From: JABFRZ01 sp964631945
GTDB taxonomy: Bacteria > Planctomycetota > UBA1135 > GCA-002686595
Assembly (NCBI GenBank): GCA_964631945.1
Contig: CAZWAY010000013.1
Span: 1 to 64,000, forward strand
Reading direction: 5' to 3'
Length of the DNA stretch: 64,000 bases
The notes under the pieces are model-generated. The model was not told the DNA's origin. It worked only from the letters and a program-made list of their open reading frames with translations, and ran no database searches. Shown here in pieces: positions 1 to 8,346 of this stretch (position 1 is its first letter; each line of letters opens with the position of its first letter). Position numbers and translations under genes: made by a program.

Positions 1-524
1 ATCTGCGGCGGGGTGTGGACCTTCCAGCGCCCCAGTCCGTGTCCGGTGAGGTTGCGCACGGGCTGGTAGCCCGCGGCCATGATCGTGCGCTCGATGGCCG
101 CGCCGATCTTCCCGACCCTCACGCCCGAACCGACCGTGGCGATCGCGGCGGCCAGCGCATCGGCCGAGGCCTTGATGAGCGCTCTCCAGCGGCCATCGCT
201 GGACAGGTCCACGCTCGCGGCGGTGTCGGCCACGTAGCCCTCGACGTGGACGCCGATGTCCACCTTGACGCAATCGCCCTGCTCGTAGACGAGTTCGTCA
301 CCCGGTGCGCTGCAGTAGTGGGCCGCGATCGAGTTGCGGCTGGACTGCGCCGGGAAGCCGGGCTCGGCCCCGCGCGCGCGGATCATCTGCTCGACCGTTT
401 CGAGCACGTCGCGCACGCGCACGCCGGGGCGGATGTTCTCCGCCGCCCAGTCGCGGCACTCCTTGGCGATCTTCCCGGCGCGGCGGTGGCAGTCGAGGGC
501 ATGGGCATCCATGGGCGCGGCCAT
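1..524 (-). CDS. map: Methionine aminopeptidase type II (partial, 3' end beyond window)
   Basis: The N-terminal 174 residues of a type II methionyl aminopeptidase are present; the rest lies beyond base 1. The enzyme removes the initiator methionine from nascent proteins in the cytosol, using two metal ions. The reading shows the pita-bread fold signature VDIGVHVEGYVADTA, with the first two metal-ligand aspartates, and near the window edge NLTGHGLGRWKVH, with the ligand histidine and the Gly-His-Gly context typical of archaeal/eukaryotic type II enzymes rather than bacterial type I. The start is MAAPMDAHAL at 524. An in-frame ATG at 533 (MRRM) is equally possible, and neither has a clear Shine-Dalgarno. 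The gene is divergent from the lipoprotein gene at 688. Type II enzymes are the minority type in bacteria. The family call is firm; the start is not. Confidence 0.85.
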   Translation of the reverse strand, partial: MAAPMDAHALDCHRRAGKIAKECRDWAAENIRPGVRVRDVLETVEQMIRARGAEPGFPAQSSRNSIAAHYCSAPGDELVYEQGDCVKVDIGVHVEGYVADTAASVDLSSDGRWRALIKASADALAAAIATVGSGVRVGKIGAAIERTIMAAGYQPVRNLTGHGLGRWKVHTPPQ

Positions 525-687
525 TCTACGCATGCGCGCGCGACCAGCGGAACGAGGAGGAGGCGGCGACCGTAGAGCTCCTATTCGGCGAGAACCGTCG
601 GATCGTGCGCCCGGGGCGCACGGCGTGACGGATTCTGGCGAGCAACCGCTTGGGTCGGGTGGCGTGCGTGTCGATAGGCGGCGGGCG

Positions 688-1203
688 ATGAACTCCTCCG
701 CTGCCGTGTCCCTGCTCGCGACGGCCGCCCTGCTCGCCAGCGGCTGCCGCACGGTCTCGACCCGCGAGGTGTCGAGCACGCCGACGCCCGCCGTGCGCGT
801 GGGGACGCGAGCACGCACCTGGGAGGTGCAGTGCGGCGGCGAGACGCTCGGGTTGGTGGTGCTGTTCGCGGACCGCCGGCGGACGCAGGACTCGATCTAC
901 GTGGTCCGCAACGCCTGGCACCAGGATCTCGGGCTGATCGACACGCTCGGACGCGCGTTCCGCTACCTGCCACACCACGAAGAGCCGGTGTGGGTCGGGT
1001 CGGGCACGATCGCGGCGGGCGCACAGCACATCTTCGGAACGGCGAGCGCGTGCGAGCTGATCGAGCTCGACGAGCCCGCGCGCGATCCGATTCCTGGAAC
1101 CCGTCAGGGCGCCGAGGAGCTCGGCCTCGAAGCTCACGCGCGCACGCCCGCGGGCCCCTCCGGCGACCCCGTGTCGGACGCTGGATTGCCTCAATCCCGG
1201 TAG
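688..1203 (+). CDS. Predicted lipoprotein of unknown function
   Basis: A 171-residue protein with a short hydrophobic N-terminus ending in the lipobox-like LLASGC, so it is probably a lipoprotein anchored in the envelope. The mature part has no domain I recognise. It contains a compact region (about residues 45-120, starting near VGTRARTWEV) rich in aromatic and beta-strand-like segments, followed by a polar Pro/Gly-rich tail. The start was chosen because it places the signal peptide at the N-terminus (MNSSAAVSLLATAALLASGC); reading further upstream in frame gives only Arg-rich, non-signal sequence. It precedes the kinase gene by 62 bases on the same strand and could be co-transcribed with it. 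Function unknown. Confidence 0.6.
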   Translation: MNSSAAVSLLATAALLASGCRTVSTREVSSTPTPAVRVGTRARTWEVQCGGETLGLVVLFADRRRTQDSIYVVRNAWHQDLGLIDTLGRAFRYLPHHEEPVWVGSGTIAAGAQHIFGTASACELIELDEPARDPIPGTRQGAEELGLEAHARTPAGPSGDPVSDAGLPQSR

Positions 1204-1265
1204 GGGCATCGCTCGAAACACCCTTGCCCCCAGCGGGGCACAACGACCCAGAGGCGCCCTCCCCC

Positions 1266-2192
1266 ATGATCAAGCTCCAGGCTGGCGAGTACCTCGGTTC
1301 CTATCGCGTCCAGAAGTTCCTCGGACGCGGAGGCTTCGCCTACGTGTACCTGGCCGAGGACTCCCAGGGTCGCAAGGTCGCGCTCAAGCTCGGCGACGTG
1401 GCCGGCGGCGGGCGCTACGTGACGCGCTTCGTCGAGATCACCGACGAACGTTCACAGGAGTGGATCAGCCCCGACGAGACCCCGGGTGAGGCCGTGTTCT
1501 TCCGGCCCGACGGCGTGCGTATCGACTTCCTCGACATGCACGAGATCGACTCGCTGGTGCGCAGCGAGGCCGTGCTCCTGACGGACGTCAAGCACCCCAA
1601 CGTGGTTCGCGTGCGCGACCAGTTCGAGATCGACGGCCGCCCCGTGGTGGTGATGGAGTACGTGCGCGGCAAGACCCTGCGCGAGAAGATCCGCGCGCTC
1701 GAGGGCATCCGCCTGAACTGGTTCCTGGCGATCGCGCGCGCGCTGCAGGACCTGAACGAGTCGGGCACGCTGCCCTACCACGGCGACCTCAAGCCCGAGA
1801 ACATCATCGTCAAGCCCTCTGGCTCGGTGGTGATGATCGACCCGGCCCTGCGCACGAACAAGGAGACCCTGATCTCCACCACGCCGCACTACAACCCGCT
1901 GCTGCTGCGCAACAACAAGGCCGACGTGATGGGCATCGGCGTGATGCTCTACGAGATCCTCACCGGCACGCTGCCCTTCGACGACGCGCCCTGGCAGTAC
2001 GCCGGGCGCGAGCAGGGCGGCGAGGTCGAGCGCCTGTCGCTCTCCTACTTCCTCTCCTATCCGCCGCCGCGCGCGCTCAATCCCAACACGCCCGAGGCGC
2101 TGGAGAAGATCACCTACCGCGCGCTGACGGTGATGGACTACGGCCTGCGTGAGCTGGAAGCCGACCTGGTCGACTTCCTGCGCAAGGAGTAG
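1266..2192 (+). CDS. Ser/Thr protein kinase-like protein, non-RD, atypical DFG
   Basis: A 308-residue cytosolic protein-kinase fold with no membrane segment. The glycine-rich loop is GRGGFAYVY (residues 20-28), followed by the VALK lysine K41. The catalytic loop is HGDLKPEN (172-179), with Gly where HRD kinases have Arg. The Mg-binding motif is IDPA (191-194) instead of DFG, so the metal aspartate is kept but Phe-Gly is not. A 50-residue insertion lies between K41 and the helix-C region. The second lobe is short and no activation-loop phosphosite is obvious. These features resemble lipopolysaccharide/small-molecule kinases and bacterial kinases that do not need activation-loop phosphorylation. 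Catalytic Asp174, Lys176 and Asn179 are intact, so activity is plausible. Substrate unknown. The start MIKLQAGEYLG places the G-loop at the expected distance. Confidence 0.8.
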   Translation: MIKLQAGEYLGSYRVQKFLGRGGFAYVYLAEDSQGRKVALKLGDVAGGGRYVTRFVEITDERSQEWISPDETPGEAVFFRPDGVRIDFLDMHEIDSLVRSEAVLLTDVKHPNVVRVRDQFEIDGRPVVVMEYVRGKTLREKIRALEGIRLNWFLAIARALQDLNESGTLPYHGDLKPENIIVKPSGSVVMIDPALRTNKETLISTTPHYNPLLLRNNKADVMGIGVMLYEILTGTLPFDDAPWQYAGREQGGEVERLSLSYFLSYPPPRALNPNTPEALEKITYRALTVMDYGLRELEADLVDFLRKE

Positions 2193-2209
2193 GACCCGGA
2201 CGCGCTCGG

Positions 2210-3274
2210 CTAGCGCTTGCGCGCCTGCTGCTCGCGCGCGCGCTTGAGGCGCATCTCGGCCAGGTGCTCGGCCGCCTCGCGCGTGTTGAGGTCGTGCTCG
2301 CGCGCCAGCTCGAAGACCTTGGCCAGCTGATCGTAGATGCGCTCGATCTTGGCCATGGCCTTGGCCTCGTCGTAGCCGCCCGGCGCGAGCTCCAGCCCCA
2401 CGTTGATGATGCCGCCGGCATTGATCACGTAGTCGGGCGCGTACAGGATCCCCCGCTCGCGCAGGGCATCCGCGTGGCGCGGCTCGCGCAACTGGTTGTT
2501 GGCGCAACCGGCCACGGCCTTGCAGCGCAGCTTCGGGATGGTCTCGTCGTTCAGCGTCGCGCCGCGCGCGCAGGGCGCGTAGACGTCGCACGCGATCGAC
2601 TCGTGGCCGGCGTCGGGTACCGCCTCGAAGCCGTGCTTCTTCTGCAGCTCCTTCACGCGCTCGGCGTTGATGTCGCAGATGACCACCTGCGCACCGCGCT
2701 CCTTCAGCAGCTCGGCCATGCGCCCCCCCACCGCTCCAACCCCCTGCAGGAGGAAGCGCTTGTCGCGGAAATCGTCCGAGCCCCAGACCTCCTTCAGCAC
2801 CGCGCGCATGCCCTGGATGCAGCCCACGGCCGTGTACGGGCTGGGGTTGCCCGAGCTGCCCGACTCGCGCGAGAGGCCCGAGACCCAGCGCGTCTGCGTG
2901 CGCACGATCTCGAGGTCGGGGATGCCGATGTTCATGTCCTCGGCCGTGATGTAGCGCCCGCCCAGGCTGTCCACGAAGCGCCCCATGGCCTCGAACAGCG
3001 CGCGCGACTTCTTCTTCGGATCGCCGAGGATGACCGACTTGCCCCCGCCCAGCCCGGTATCGGCCACGGCCGATTTGTAGGTCATGCCCTTGGCCAGCCG
3101 CAGGACGTCGAACAGCGCCTCGTCCTCGCTCGCGTAGGGCAGCATGCGCATGCCGCCCAGAGCCGGGCCGAGGGTCGTGTCGTGGATGGCGATGAGGGCG
3201 TGCAGGCCCGAACGAGGGTCGCGGCAGCGCGCGACGCGTTCGTAGCCGTCGACCTGGATCTCCGAGATTTCCAT
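2210..3274 (-). CDS. Leucine dehydrogenase-type Glu/Leu/Phe/Val dehydrogenase
   Basis: A 354-residue NAD-dependent amino acid dehydrogenase, the usual length for leucine/valine/phenylalanine dehydrogenases (about 360) and shorter than glutamate dehydrogenase. It interconverts branched-chain amino acids and 2-oxo acids, releasing ammonia. The N-terminal substrate domain carries GPALGGMRM and the catalytic-lysine region TGLGGGKSVI. The C-terminal Rossmann domain carries GVGAVGGRMAELL, followed by the acidic ICDIN end of beta-2. The substrate cannot be told from sequence alone; Leu/Val is favoured by the overall pattern. The ATG at 3274 (MEISEIQVDG) matches the family N-terminus. It is divergent from the helicase gene across 237 bases with no additional gene. 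It is a single-gene unit. Confidence 0.85.
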   Translation of the reverse strand: MEISEIQVDGYERVARCRDPRSGLHALIAIHDTTLGPALGGMRMLPYASEDEALFDVLRLAKGMTYKSAVADTGLGGGKSVILGDPKKKSRALFEAMGRFVDSLGGRYITAEDMNIGIPDLEIVRTQTRWVSGLSRESGSSGNPSPYTAVGCIQGMRAVLKEVWGSDDFRDKRFLLQGVGAVGGRMAELLKERGAQVVICDINAERVKELQKKHGFEAVPDAGHESIACDVYAPCARGATLNDETIPKLRCKAVAGCANNQLREPRHADALRERGILYAPDYVINAGGIINVGLELAPGGYDEAKAMAKIERIYDQLAKVFELAREHDLNTREAAEHLAEMRLKRAREQQARKR

Positions 3275-3511
3275 GGAGGCGTTCTGTCCGGTACAGGAAC
3301 GGGATCGTGAGCCGTCTGGGGGGGGAAGGAGCTCGGAGCCCGGCGGCACGTCCAGTCCGGTGCGACGGGGGCGCAGGATCCTAATGGAGGAGCCCGAGGC
3401 CGTCTAGCGAACGAAGGAGTCTTGCACTCGGCCGGCACCTCGCCCGGGTGTGCGCGCGCGGCGAATGCGCACGCTCGGGCCGCACGGACCCGGCGTTATC
3501 CTCACGCACCG
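3275..3511. other. Divergent intergenic region between the leucine dehydrogenase and helicase genes
   Basis: 237 bases with no convincing open reading frame. On the plus strand TATCCT at 3497-3502 lies 9 bases before the helicase start. On the minus side a small palindrome CTGTCCGGTACAG (3289-3301) lies about 15 bases upstream of the dehydrogenase start and could be an operator or part of a promoter; this is only inference. Confidence 0.35.
3497..3502 (+). promoter_or_regulatory. -10-like box TATCCT for the helicase gene
   Basis: TATCCT sits 9 bases before the ATG at 3512. No Shine-Dalgarno lies between. Transcription starting 6-8 bases after the box would give an almost leaderless mRNA. Similar boxes precede many other single genes here. 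Confidence 0.45.
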
Positions 3512-6500
3512 ATGATCCGCGTGAGCGAGGGAGCACCCTGGGACGAGGGTCTCTACCCCGAGCCCGCGCGCGCCACGTCCTGGTCGGCCGAGCGCCCGGC
3601 GCGCCTGGCCTTCGCCACGCTGTGGAGCACCGGCGGCGATCCGACGCGTGATGCCCTGCTGCGCGTGCAGGCGTTGCGCCAGGACGGGGACGGACGCTGG
3701 CAAAGCTTCGCGACCTTCGCGCGCTCGCAGAGCGCGCCCGACGCGCCGGGCGACTCGGGCTCCGGCGAGCACGTGGGCGCGCGCCTCGCGCACGAGTTCG
3801 GCCTGCAGGGCTCCGATCGGAACCACGCGCTGCCCGCGGCACAGGCTCTGGCCGAGCTGCAGGGCTTCCTGGCGGGCTGCAACGTGATCACGGTCGCGCG
3901 CCAGGCCTTCCTCGCCTGGTGGAACTCGCGCGCCGACGCGCCGACGGTGTCCGTGCTCGATCTGGCGGAGATCGCCAGCCTGGTCCTGCCCGGGCGCCTG
4001 GCGGCCGAGGGCGAGGGCCTGACCGCGACCCTGCTCGGACGCGAGCCGGAAGCCGGACCGCGCGCGCTCGAACCCGCGCACCTGCGCGCGGCCCTGGGTC
4101 GGCTCGCCGCGCGCGTGCTGGCCCAAGGCGAACCCGCGCGCGCGTTGCTCGTCTACGCGCTGGGCGCCGCGGCGCATGCGCTCGAGAGGGCGGGCTCGGG
4201 GCGCGCACGCGACGCCGCCCTGGTGCTCGCGCTGCTCGAGCACCCGAGCACCTGGCGCGATCCCGCCCGCCAGCTGGAGCCCGAGAGCTACGAGTTGCGC
4301 GATGCGCGCCTGTCCGGCGCGGCGCGCGAGCTGCCCGACCTGTTCGCGGCGCTCGACGCGGCCCGCCCGCGCTGGCAACGCACGGGCACGGGCGAGGGCG
4401 CGCTGACCGCGCCGCGCGTCGAGGGCGAGCGCACCCTCGACGAGACCGACCGGCGCCACGTGGACGAGATCTTCCAGGAGCACCTGCCGCGGCACTTCGC
4501 GGCTCGTCCGGAGGCCGGAACGAGCCCCAGCTACCGCCTCGGCCAGCACGGGGTCGCCAGCGTCATCGCCGCCGGCTTCGGGCGCCGCGAGCTGCGCCTC
4601 GTGCACGCCCCGACCGGCACGGGCAAGACGCTGGCCTACCTGGTGCCGACCGCGCTGTGGGCCGTGCGCAACCAGGCCCGCGTCGGGATCGCGACCTACA
4701 CGCGCGTGCTCCAGGAGCAGGCCATGGAACGCGAGACGCCGCTCGCGCTCGAGCTCCTGCGCGCGGCCACCGGCATCCAGGACGTGCGCGTCGCGCTGCT
4801 CAAGGGACGCGAGAACTACCTGTGCTGGCGCGCGCTGTGCCTGCAGACGCCGAGCGCGGGCGAGGCCCCGGACGAGTTCCTGGCGTGGAGCGCGCTGGCG
4901 CAGTTCGCGCTGCGCGACGAGTGCGGCGACCTCGATCGCTTCTCGACTCGCGTACCGCTGAGTGGGCTCGACACCGAATCCTACCGGCGCGCGGCCGAAC
5001 GCCTGCTGCGCGCGGTGCGCAGCGAGGCGGGCTGCTGCACGCTGGCGAGCGACCGCGCCACCTGCGCGGCCGAGTGCGCGTGGCGCACGGCCGAACGCGC
5101 GCACGTCGTGATCACCAACCACGCCCTGGTGCTGGCGCGGCGCGACTTCTTCCAGCACCTCGTGTTCGACGAGTGCGAGCACCTGCACGACGTGGCCCTC
5201 AACGCCTTCAGCTCCTCGGTCGGCCTGCGCCAGATCCACGACAGCCTCGCCAGGCTCCACACCGGCGGCGACGGACGCCGGCCCCTGGCGCGCGTGGCCG
5301 CCGCGGCGCCGGACGGCAGCGAGGCGGCGGCGCAGGTCGGCGCGTGTCTGGCCGCCCAGGCCGGCGCACGCACGGCCTTGACCGAGCTCGCCCGGCAGGG
5401 CGCGGCCTTCAAGACCTGGCGCGCCGAGCGCGTGCACGAGCGCACCGACGCCGACCAGCACTCCCTGTTCCGCGAGTACGCGCTGGAGTTCGGCGACGCC
5501 CTGCTGGCGAGCCATGCCGCCCTGGGCACGGCCCTGGGCGCGCTCGGCGCGGGCCTGGCGCGCCTGCAGGAGTCGCTGGACGGCGCGGTGCCCACGCGCG
5601 ACGCCCCGCGCCTGCGGCGGGCGCTGGAGATCCTGCGGGTCGAGCTCGAGGAGCAGCGCGCCGCCGTGCAGCAGTGGATCCCGCGCGACGCCCACGGGCG
5701 ACCGGCCTTCGGGCAGGAGAGCTTCCACGACCTCGAGACGACTCCGGGCGGCGACGACGTGCTGGTCACGCGCGTGCTCCTGCCGCACGAGCACCTCGGG
5801 CGCCACTACTACCCGATGCTGGCCGGCGCCGTGCTGCTCTCCGCCACCACCTGGCTGCGCGGCGGCTTCGAGTCCGCCGCGGCCTACCTGGGCCTCGCGC
5901 GCGCGAGCGAACCGGCGCCCGAGGAGGAACGCGAGCCCGTCCCGGTGCTCTCCTTCCGCGCGCCCGAGGCCTTCGACTACGCGCGCGTGCTGCTGGCCGT
6001 GCCGCGCGACGCGCCGCCCGTGGGCGACAAGCAGGCTTACCTCGACTACGCCGCGCGTTTCATCGGCTACCTGGCCGAGCGCACGCGCGGACGGCTGCTG
6101 GCGCTGTTCACCAACGCCGAGGACCTGGCCGCGGTCGGCACGCGCCTGGAACCGTTCTTCGCGGCGCGGCGCCTGCCGTTCTGGTGGCAACGCATGCGCG
6201 GCGCCAGCAAGGAGGAGCTCGGGCAGCTCTTCCGCTCGCAGGTCGACTCGGTCCTGCTCGGCCTCGACGCCTTCTGGTACGGCGCCGACTTCCCGGGCGC
6301 GACGCTCGAATACCTCGTGCTCGCGCGTCTCCCGTTCGGGGTGCCCGATCGCTACCACCACGCGCAGTGCGCCGCGCTGGGCGCGGCCGAGCAGCGCCGC
6401 ACGATCTACCTGCCGCGCGCGCTGGCCAAGTTCCGCCAGGGCTTCGGGCGCCTGATGCGCAAGGAGAGCGACAAGGGCTGCGTGTTCGTGCTCGACAAGC

Positions 6501-6736
6501 GCGTGCTCGATCCGCGCCACCGTCCCTTCCTGCAGGAGCTGCCGGTGCGGGGCACGCTGGCCGAGTCGGAGCCGGACGGCGCCGGCGAGGAGCGCCTGGC
6601 GCGGCTCGTGCTCGGCGACTCCGAGCGCTGCCTGGACGAGGCCCTGGCGCACATGGGCATGAAGGCCGAGACTCGCCGGCGCGGCCTGGCGCGGCCCTTC
6701 GAAGGCTGGCGGCTCGGCGCGAGCACGGAGCACTGA
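3512..6736 (+). CDS. dinG: DinG/XPD-like superfamily 2 ATP-dependent DNA helicase
   Basis: A 1074-residue helicase, longer than E. coli DinG (about 716). Walker A is PTGTGKTLAYL near residue 367. Walker B is the DEAH-box variant DECEH near 552. A cysteine-rich segment between them (CWRALC near 437, then CC...C...C near 508-525) is placed like the 4Fe-4S domain of XPD/DinG. Motif VI is QGFGRLMR near residue 975. The roughly 340-residue N-terminal region is not a clear nuclease. Its length resembles the DnaQ-like domain of Gram-positive DinG, but I see no DEDD exonuclease residues, so it may be a degenerate version. Likely role: unwinding DNA/RNA hybrids and damaged or stalled replication structures. 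The start MIRVSEGAPWDEG follows a TATCCT box; upstream in-frame residues are Arg/Ala-rich noise. Confidence 0.82.
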   Translation: MIRVSEGAPWDEGLYPEPARATSWSAERPARLAFATLWSTGGDPTRDALLRVQALRQDGDGRWQSFATFARSQSAPDAPGDSGSGEHVGARLAHEFGLQGSDRNHALPAAQALAELQGFLAGCNVITVARQAFLAWWNSRADAPTVSVLDLAEIASLVLPGRLAAEGEGLTATLLGREPEAGPRALEPAHLRAALGRLAARVLAQGEPARALLVYALGAAAHALERAGSGRARDAALVLALLEHPSTWRDPARQLEPESYELRDARLSGAARELPDLFAALDAARPRWQRTGTGEGALTAPRVEGERTLDETDRRHVDEIFQEHLPRHFAARPEAGTSPSYRLGQHGVASVIAAGFGRRELRLVHAPTGTGKTLAYLVPTALWAVRNQARVGIATYTRVLQEQAMERETPLALELLRAATGIQDVRVALLKGRENYLCWRALCLQTPSAGEAPDEFLAWSALAQFALRDECGDLDRFSTRVPLSGLDTESYRRAAERLLRAVRSEAGCCTLASDRATCAAECAWRTAERAHVVITNHALVLARRDFFQHLVFDECEHLHDVALNAFSSSVGLRQIHDSLARLHTGGDGRRPLARVAAAAPDGSEAAAQVGACLAAQAGARTALTELARQGAAFKTWRAERVHERTDADQHSLFREYALEFGDALLASHAALGTALGALGAGLARLQESLDGAVPTRDAPRLRRALEILRVELEEQRAAVQQWIPRDAHGRPAFGQESFHDLETTPGGDDVLVTRVLLPHEHLGRHYYPMLAGAVLLSATTWLRGGFESAAAYLGLARASEPAPEEEREPVPVLSFRAPEAFDYARVLLAVPRDAPPVGDKQAYLDYAARFIGYLAERTRGRLLALFTNAEDLAAVGTRLEPFFAARRLPFWWQRMRGASKEELGQLFRSQVDSVLLGLDAFWYGADFPGATLEYLVLARLPFGVPDRYHHAQCAALGAAEQRRTIYLPRALAKFRQGFGRLMRKESDKGCVFVLDKRVLDPRHRPFLQELPVRGTLAESEPDGAGEERLARLVLGDSERCLDEALAHMGMKAETRRRGLARPFEGWRLGASTEH

Positions 6737-6756
6737 GCGCGACCGAACGCGGATGC

Positions 6757-6762
6757 TATGCT
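6757..6762 (+). promoter_or_regulatory. -10-like box TATGCT for the SGNH-fold gene
   Basis: TATGCT lies 10 bases before the ATG at 6773 and overlaps an earlier in-frame ATG at 6758. If the box is used, the true start is 6773. It follows the helicase stop by about 20 bases. Confidence 0.4.
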
Positions 6763-6772
6763 CCGCCGGGAG

Positions 6773-8299
6773 ATGCCCGCTCGCCCCGCCTCCGCTCCGG
6801 ACCGGCGTCTCGCCGCCGTGCTGGCGGGCCTGTGCTGCGCCCTGCTGCTGGTCTCCGCCCTGCTGGGCTGGAAGCTCGCGCAGGGCGGTCGCGGCGAGGT
6901 CTTCTTCGGCGAGGAAGCCCTGCGCGACCCCGAGGTGCGGCGCGAGGTGATCCGCAAGCTCAGCGAGAACGCCCAGCACTTCGACGCGCACCCCGACCCC
7001 GAGGTGGGCCGGCTCCTGATCGCCGAGCGCGAGCTCCATGGCGCCTCGACCAACGCCATCGGAATACGCGAGCGACCCTTTGAGCTCGACAAGCCCCCCG
7101 GCGTGGTGCGCATCGTGCTGCTGGGCGATTCGTTCGTCTTCGGGCTGAACATCGCCGATGCCGATCGCCTCGGCGTCGCGCTCGAACACCACCTGGACGA
7201 GCGCGCGGCCGAACCGAAGCCGCGCTTCGAGTGCCTGCACTTCGCCGTCAACAGCTGGAACATCCGGAGCGAGTGTGCCTTCCTGCGGCGCCAGCTCGAC
7301 CGCCTGCGACCCGATCTCGTGCTGCAGATCAGCCTGCCCAACGATCTCGACGACGTCAGCGGCGTGCGCGGCTTCGGGGCCGAGGCCAGCTTCGCCCCGG
7401 CCCACCGCGAGCGCGCCGACTCGGTGCTGCTCGACCGCTACCCGGGTTCGTTCCTGAACCACAACACGCGCAACTTCCTGGCGCGCGGCGAGGACTGGGA
7501 GAGCCGCACGCGCTTCGCCGGAGCGCTGGCGGCGATCCAGGCCCTGCAGGCGGCCGCGGCGCGATTGCCAGAGCCGGCGCGCTACGTGCTCATCCCGCAC
7601 TGGGGTCCGCTCGCGCCGCCGCTGCACCAGCACCTGGGCTCCAAGCTCGCGCCCGAGGCGCTGGCCTACCTCCCGGTCGAGTTCGCGCTCGACAAGAGCG
7701 CCTGGCTGACGCCCAGCGACTCGCACTGGAACCCGTCCGGGCACGCGCGCGTGGCGCAGTTCCTGTACGGGCTCATCCGCGTGCGCAAGCTGCTCCCGCG
7801 CGTGGAACTCGACGCCTGGCCGGAGGCCGAGCGCATGGCCGAGGACTGGACGCGGGACGGCCTGGCCTTCGCGCGCGACCGCTCCGATCGGGCACGCGAC
7901 CTCGTGCGCGACCCGGTAGCCAGCATCGACCTGCCCGACTTCACGCTGGCGGAGGCGCGCCAGGTGCATGGTGGGCTCGACCTCGAGGGCCTCGTCTCGC
8001 CCTACGCCTCGCTGGTGTTGCAGCGCGCTGCGGGGACGACGGTCGTGACCGTCACCGGCCGTGCGCTGCCCGACCGGGCGCTGGCCGGCGCCCGCGTGCG
8101 CGTGTTCCTGGAGGAGCTGGAGATCGGCGCCTTCGAGCTCGAGCCCGAGGCCGCCCTGGCGCTGCACGTGCCCATTCCCGCCGTGCTCGACGGACGCGAG
8201 TTCCTGAACCTGCGCTTCGAGTCCTCCGACTTCGTCTACCGCGGCGACGACCTGCGGCACTGCGTCGTTTTTCGGCTGCAGCGCGCGGCCCTGGAGTGA
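6773..8299 (+). CDS. SGNH/GDSL-fold membrane-anchored hydrolase or acetyltransferase-like protein
   Basis: A 508-residue protein with one N-terminal membrane segment (about residues 13-35, rich in Leu/Ala) and a large domain expected outside the cytoplasm. Block I is LLGDSFVFG (Ser near residue 120), then an SLPND segment near residue 187 that may correspond to the Asn block, and block V is SDSHWNPSGH (Asp near 316, His near 318). This is the Ser-Asp-His arrangement of SGNH hydrolases. The D-x-H-W-x-P/S-x-G form is like the AlgJ/AlgX-type acetyltransferases acting on polysaccharides. A C-terminal beta-rich stretch of about 110 residues follows. Role in modifying an envelope or exported glycan is inferred. 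The start was chosen at 6773 because the earlier ATG at 6758 lies inside a TATGCT box. GlpD follows after 47 bases. Confidence 0.7.
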   Translation: MPARPASAPDRRLAAVLAGLCCALLLVSALLGWKLAQGGRGEVFFGEEALRDPEVRREVIRKLSENAQHFDAHPDPEVGRLLIAERELHGASTNAIGIRERPFELDKPPGVVRIVLLGDSFVFGLNIADADRLGVALEHHLDERAAEPKPRFECLHFAVNSWNIRSECAFLRRQLDRLRPDLVLQISLPNDLDDVSGVRGFGAEASFAPAHRERADSVLLDRYPGSFLNHNTRNFLARGEDWESRTRFAGALAAIQALQAAAARLPEPARYVLIPHWGPLAPPLHQHLGSKLAPEALAYLPVEFALDKSAWLTPSDSHWNPSGHARVAQFLYGLIRVRKLLPRVELDAWPEAERMAEDWTRDGLAFARDRSDRARDLVRDPVASIDLPDFTLAEARQVHGGLDLEGLVSPYASLVLQRAAGTTVVTVTGRALPDRALAGARVRVFLEELEIGAFELEPEAALALHVPIPAVLDGREFLNLRFESSDFVYRGDDLRHCVVFRLQRAALE

Positions 8300-8326
8300 C
8301 GATCGATCCGGGCTCGCGCTCGGCGC

Positions 8327-8332
8327 TATCCT
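8327..8332 (+). promoter_or_regulatory. -10-like box TATCCT for glpD
   Basis: TATCCT lies 14 bases upstream of the ATG at 8347, with no Shine-Dalgarno between them. The preceding gene ends at 8299, so glpD may have its own promoter despite the same orientation. Confidence 0.4.
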
Positions 8333-8346
8333 CGCCCGGCGTTCGC

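Noticed and set aside
3404..8260. Very long open frame on the minus strand opposite the helicase and SGNH genes
   Set aside because: GC-rich genes leave long antisense frames open. The translation is low-complexity Arg/Gln/Ala/Val/His-rich, with no domain, while the plus-strand genes have clear motifs.
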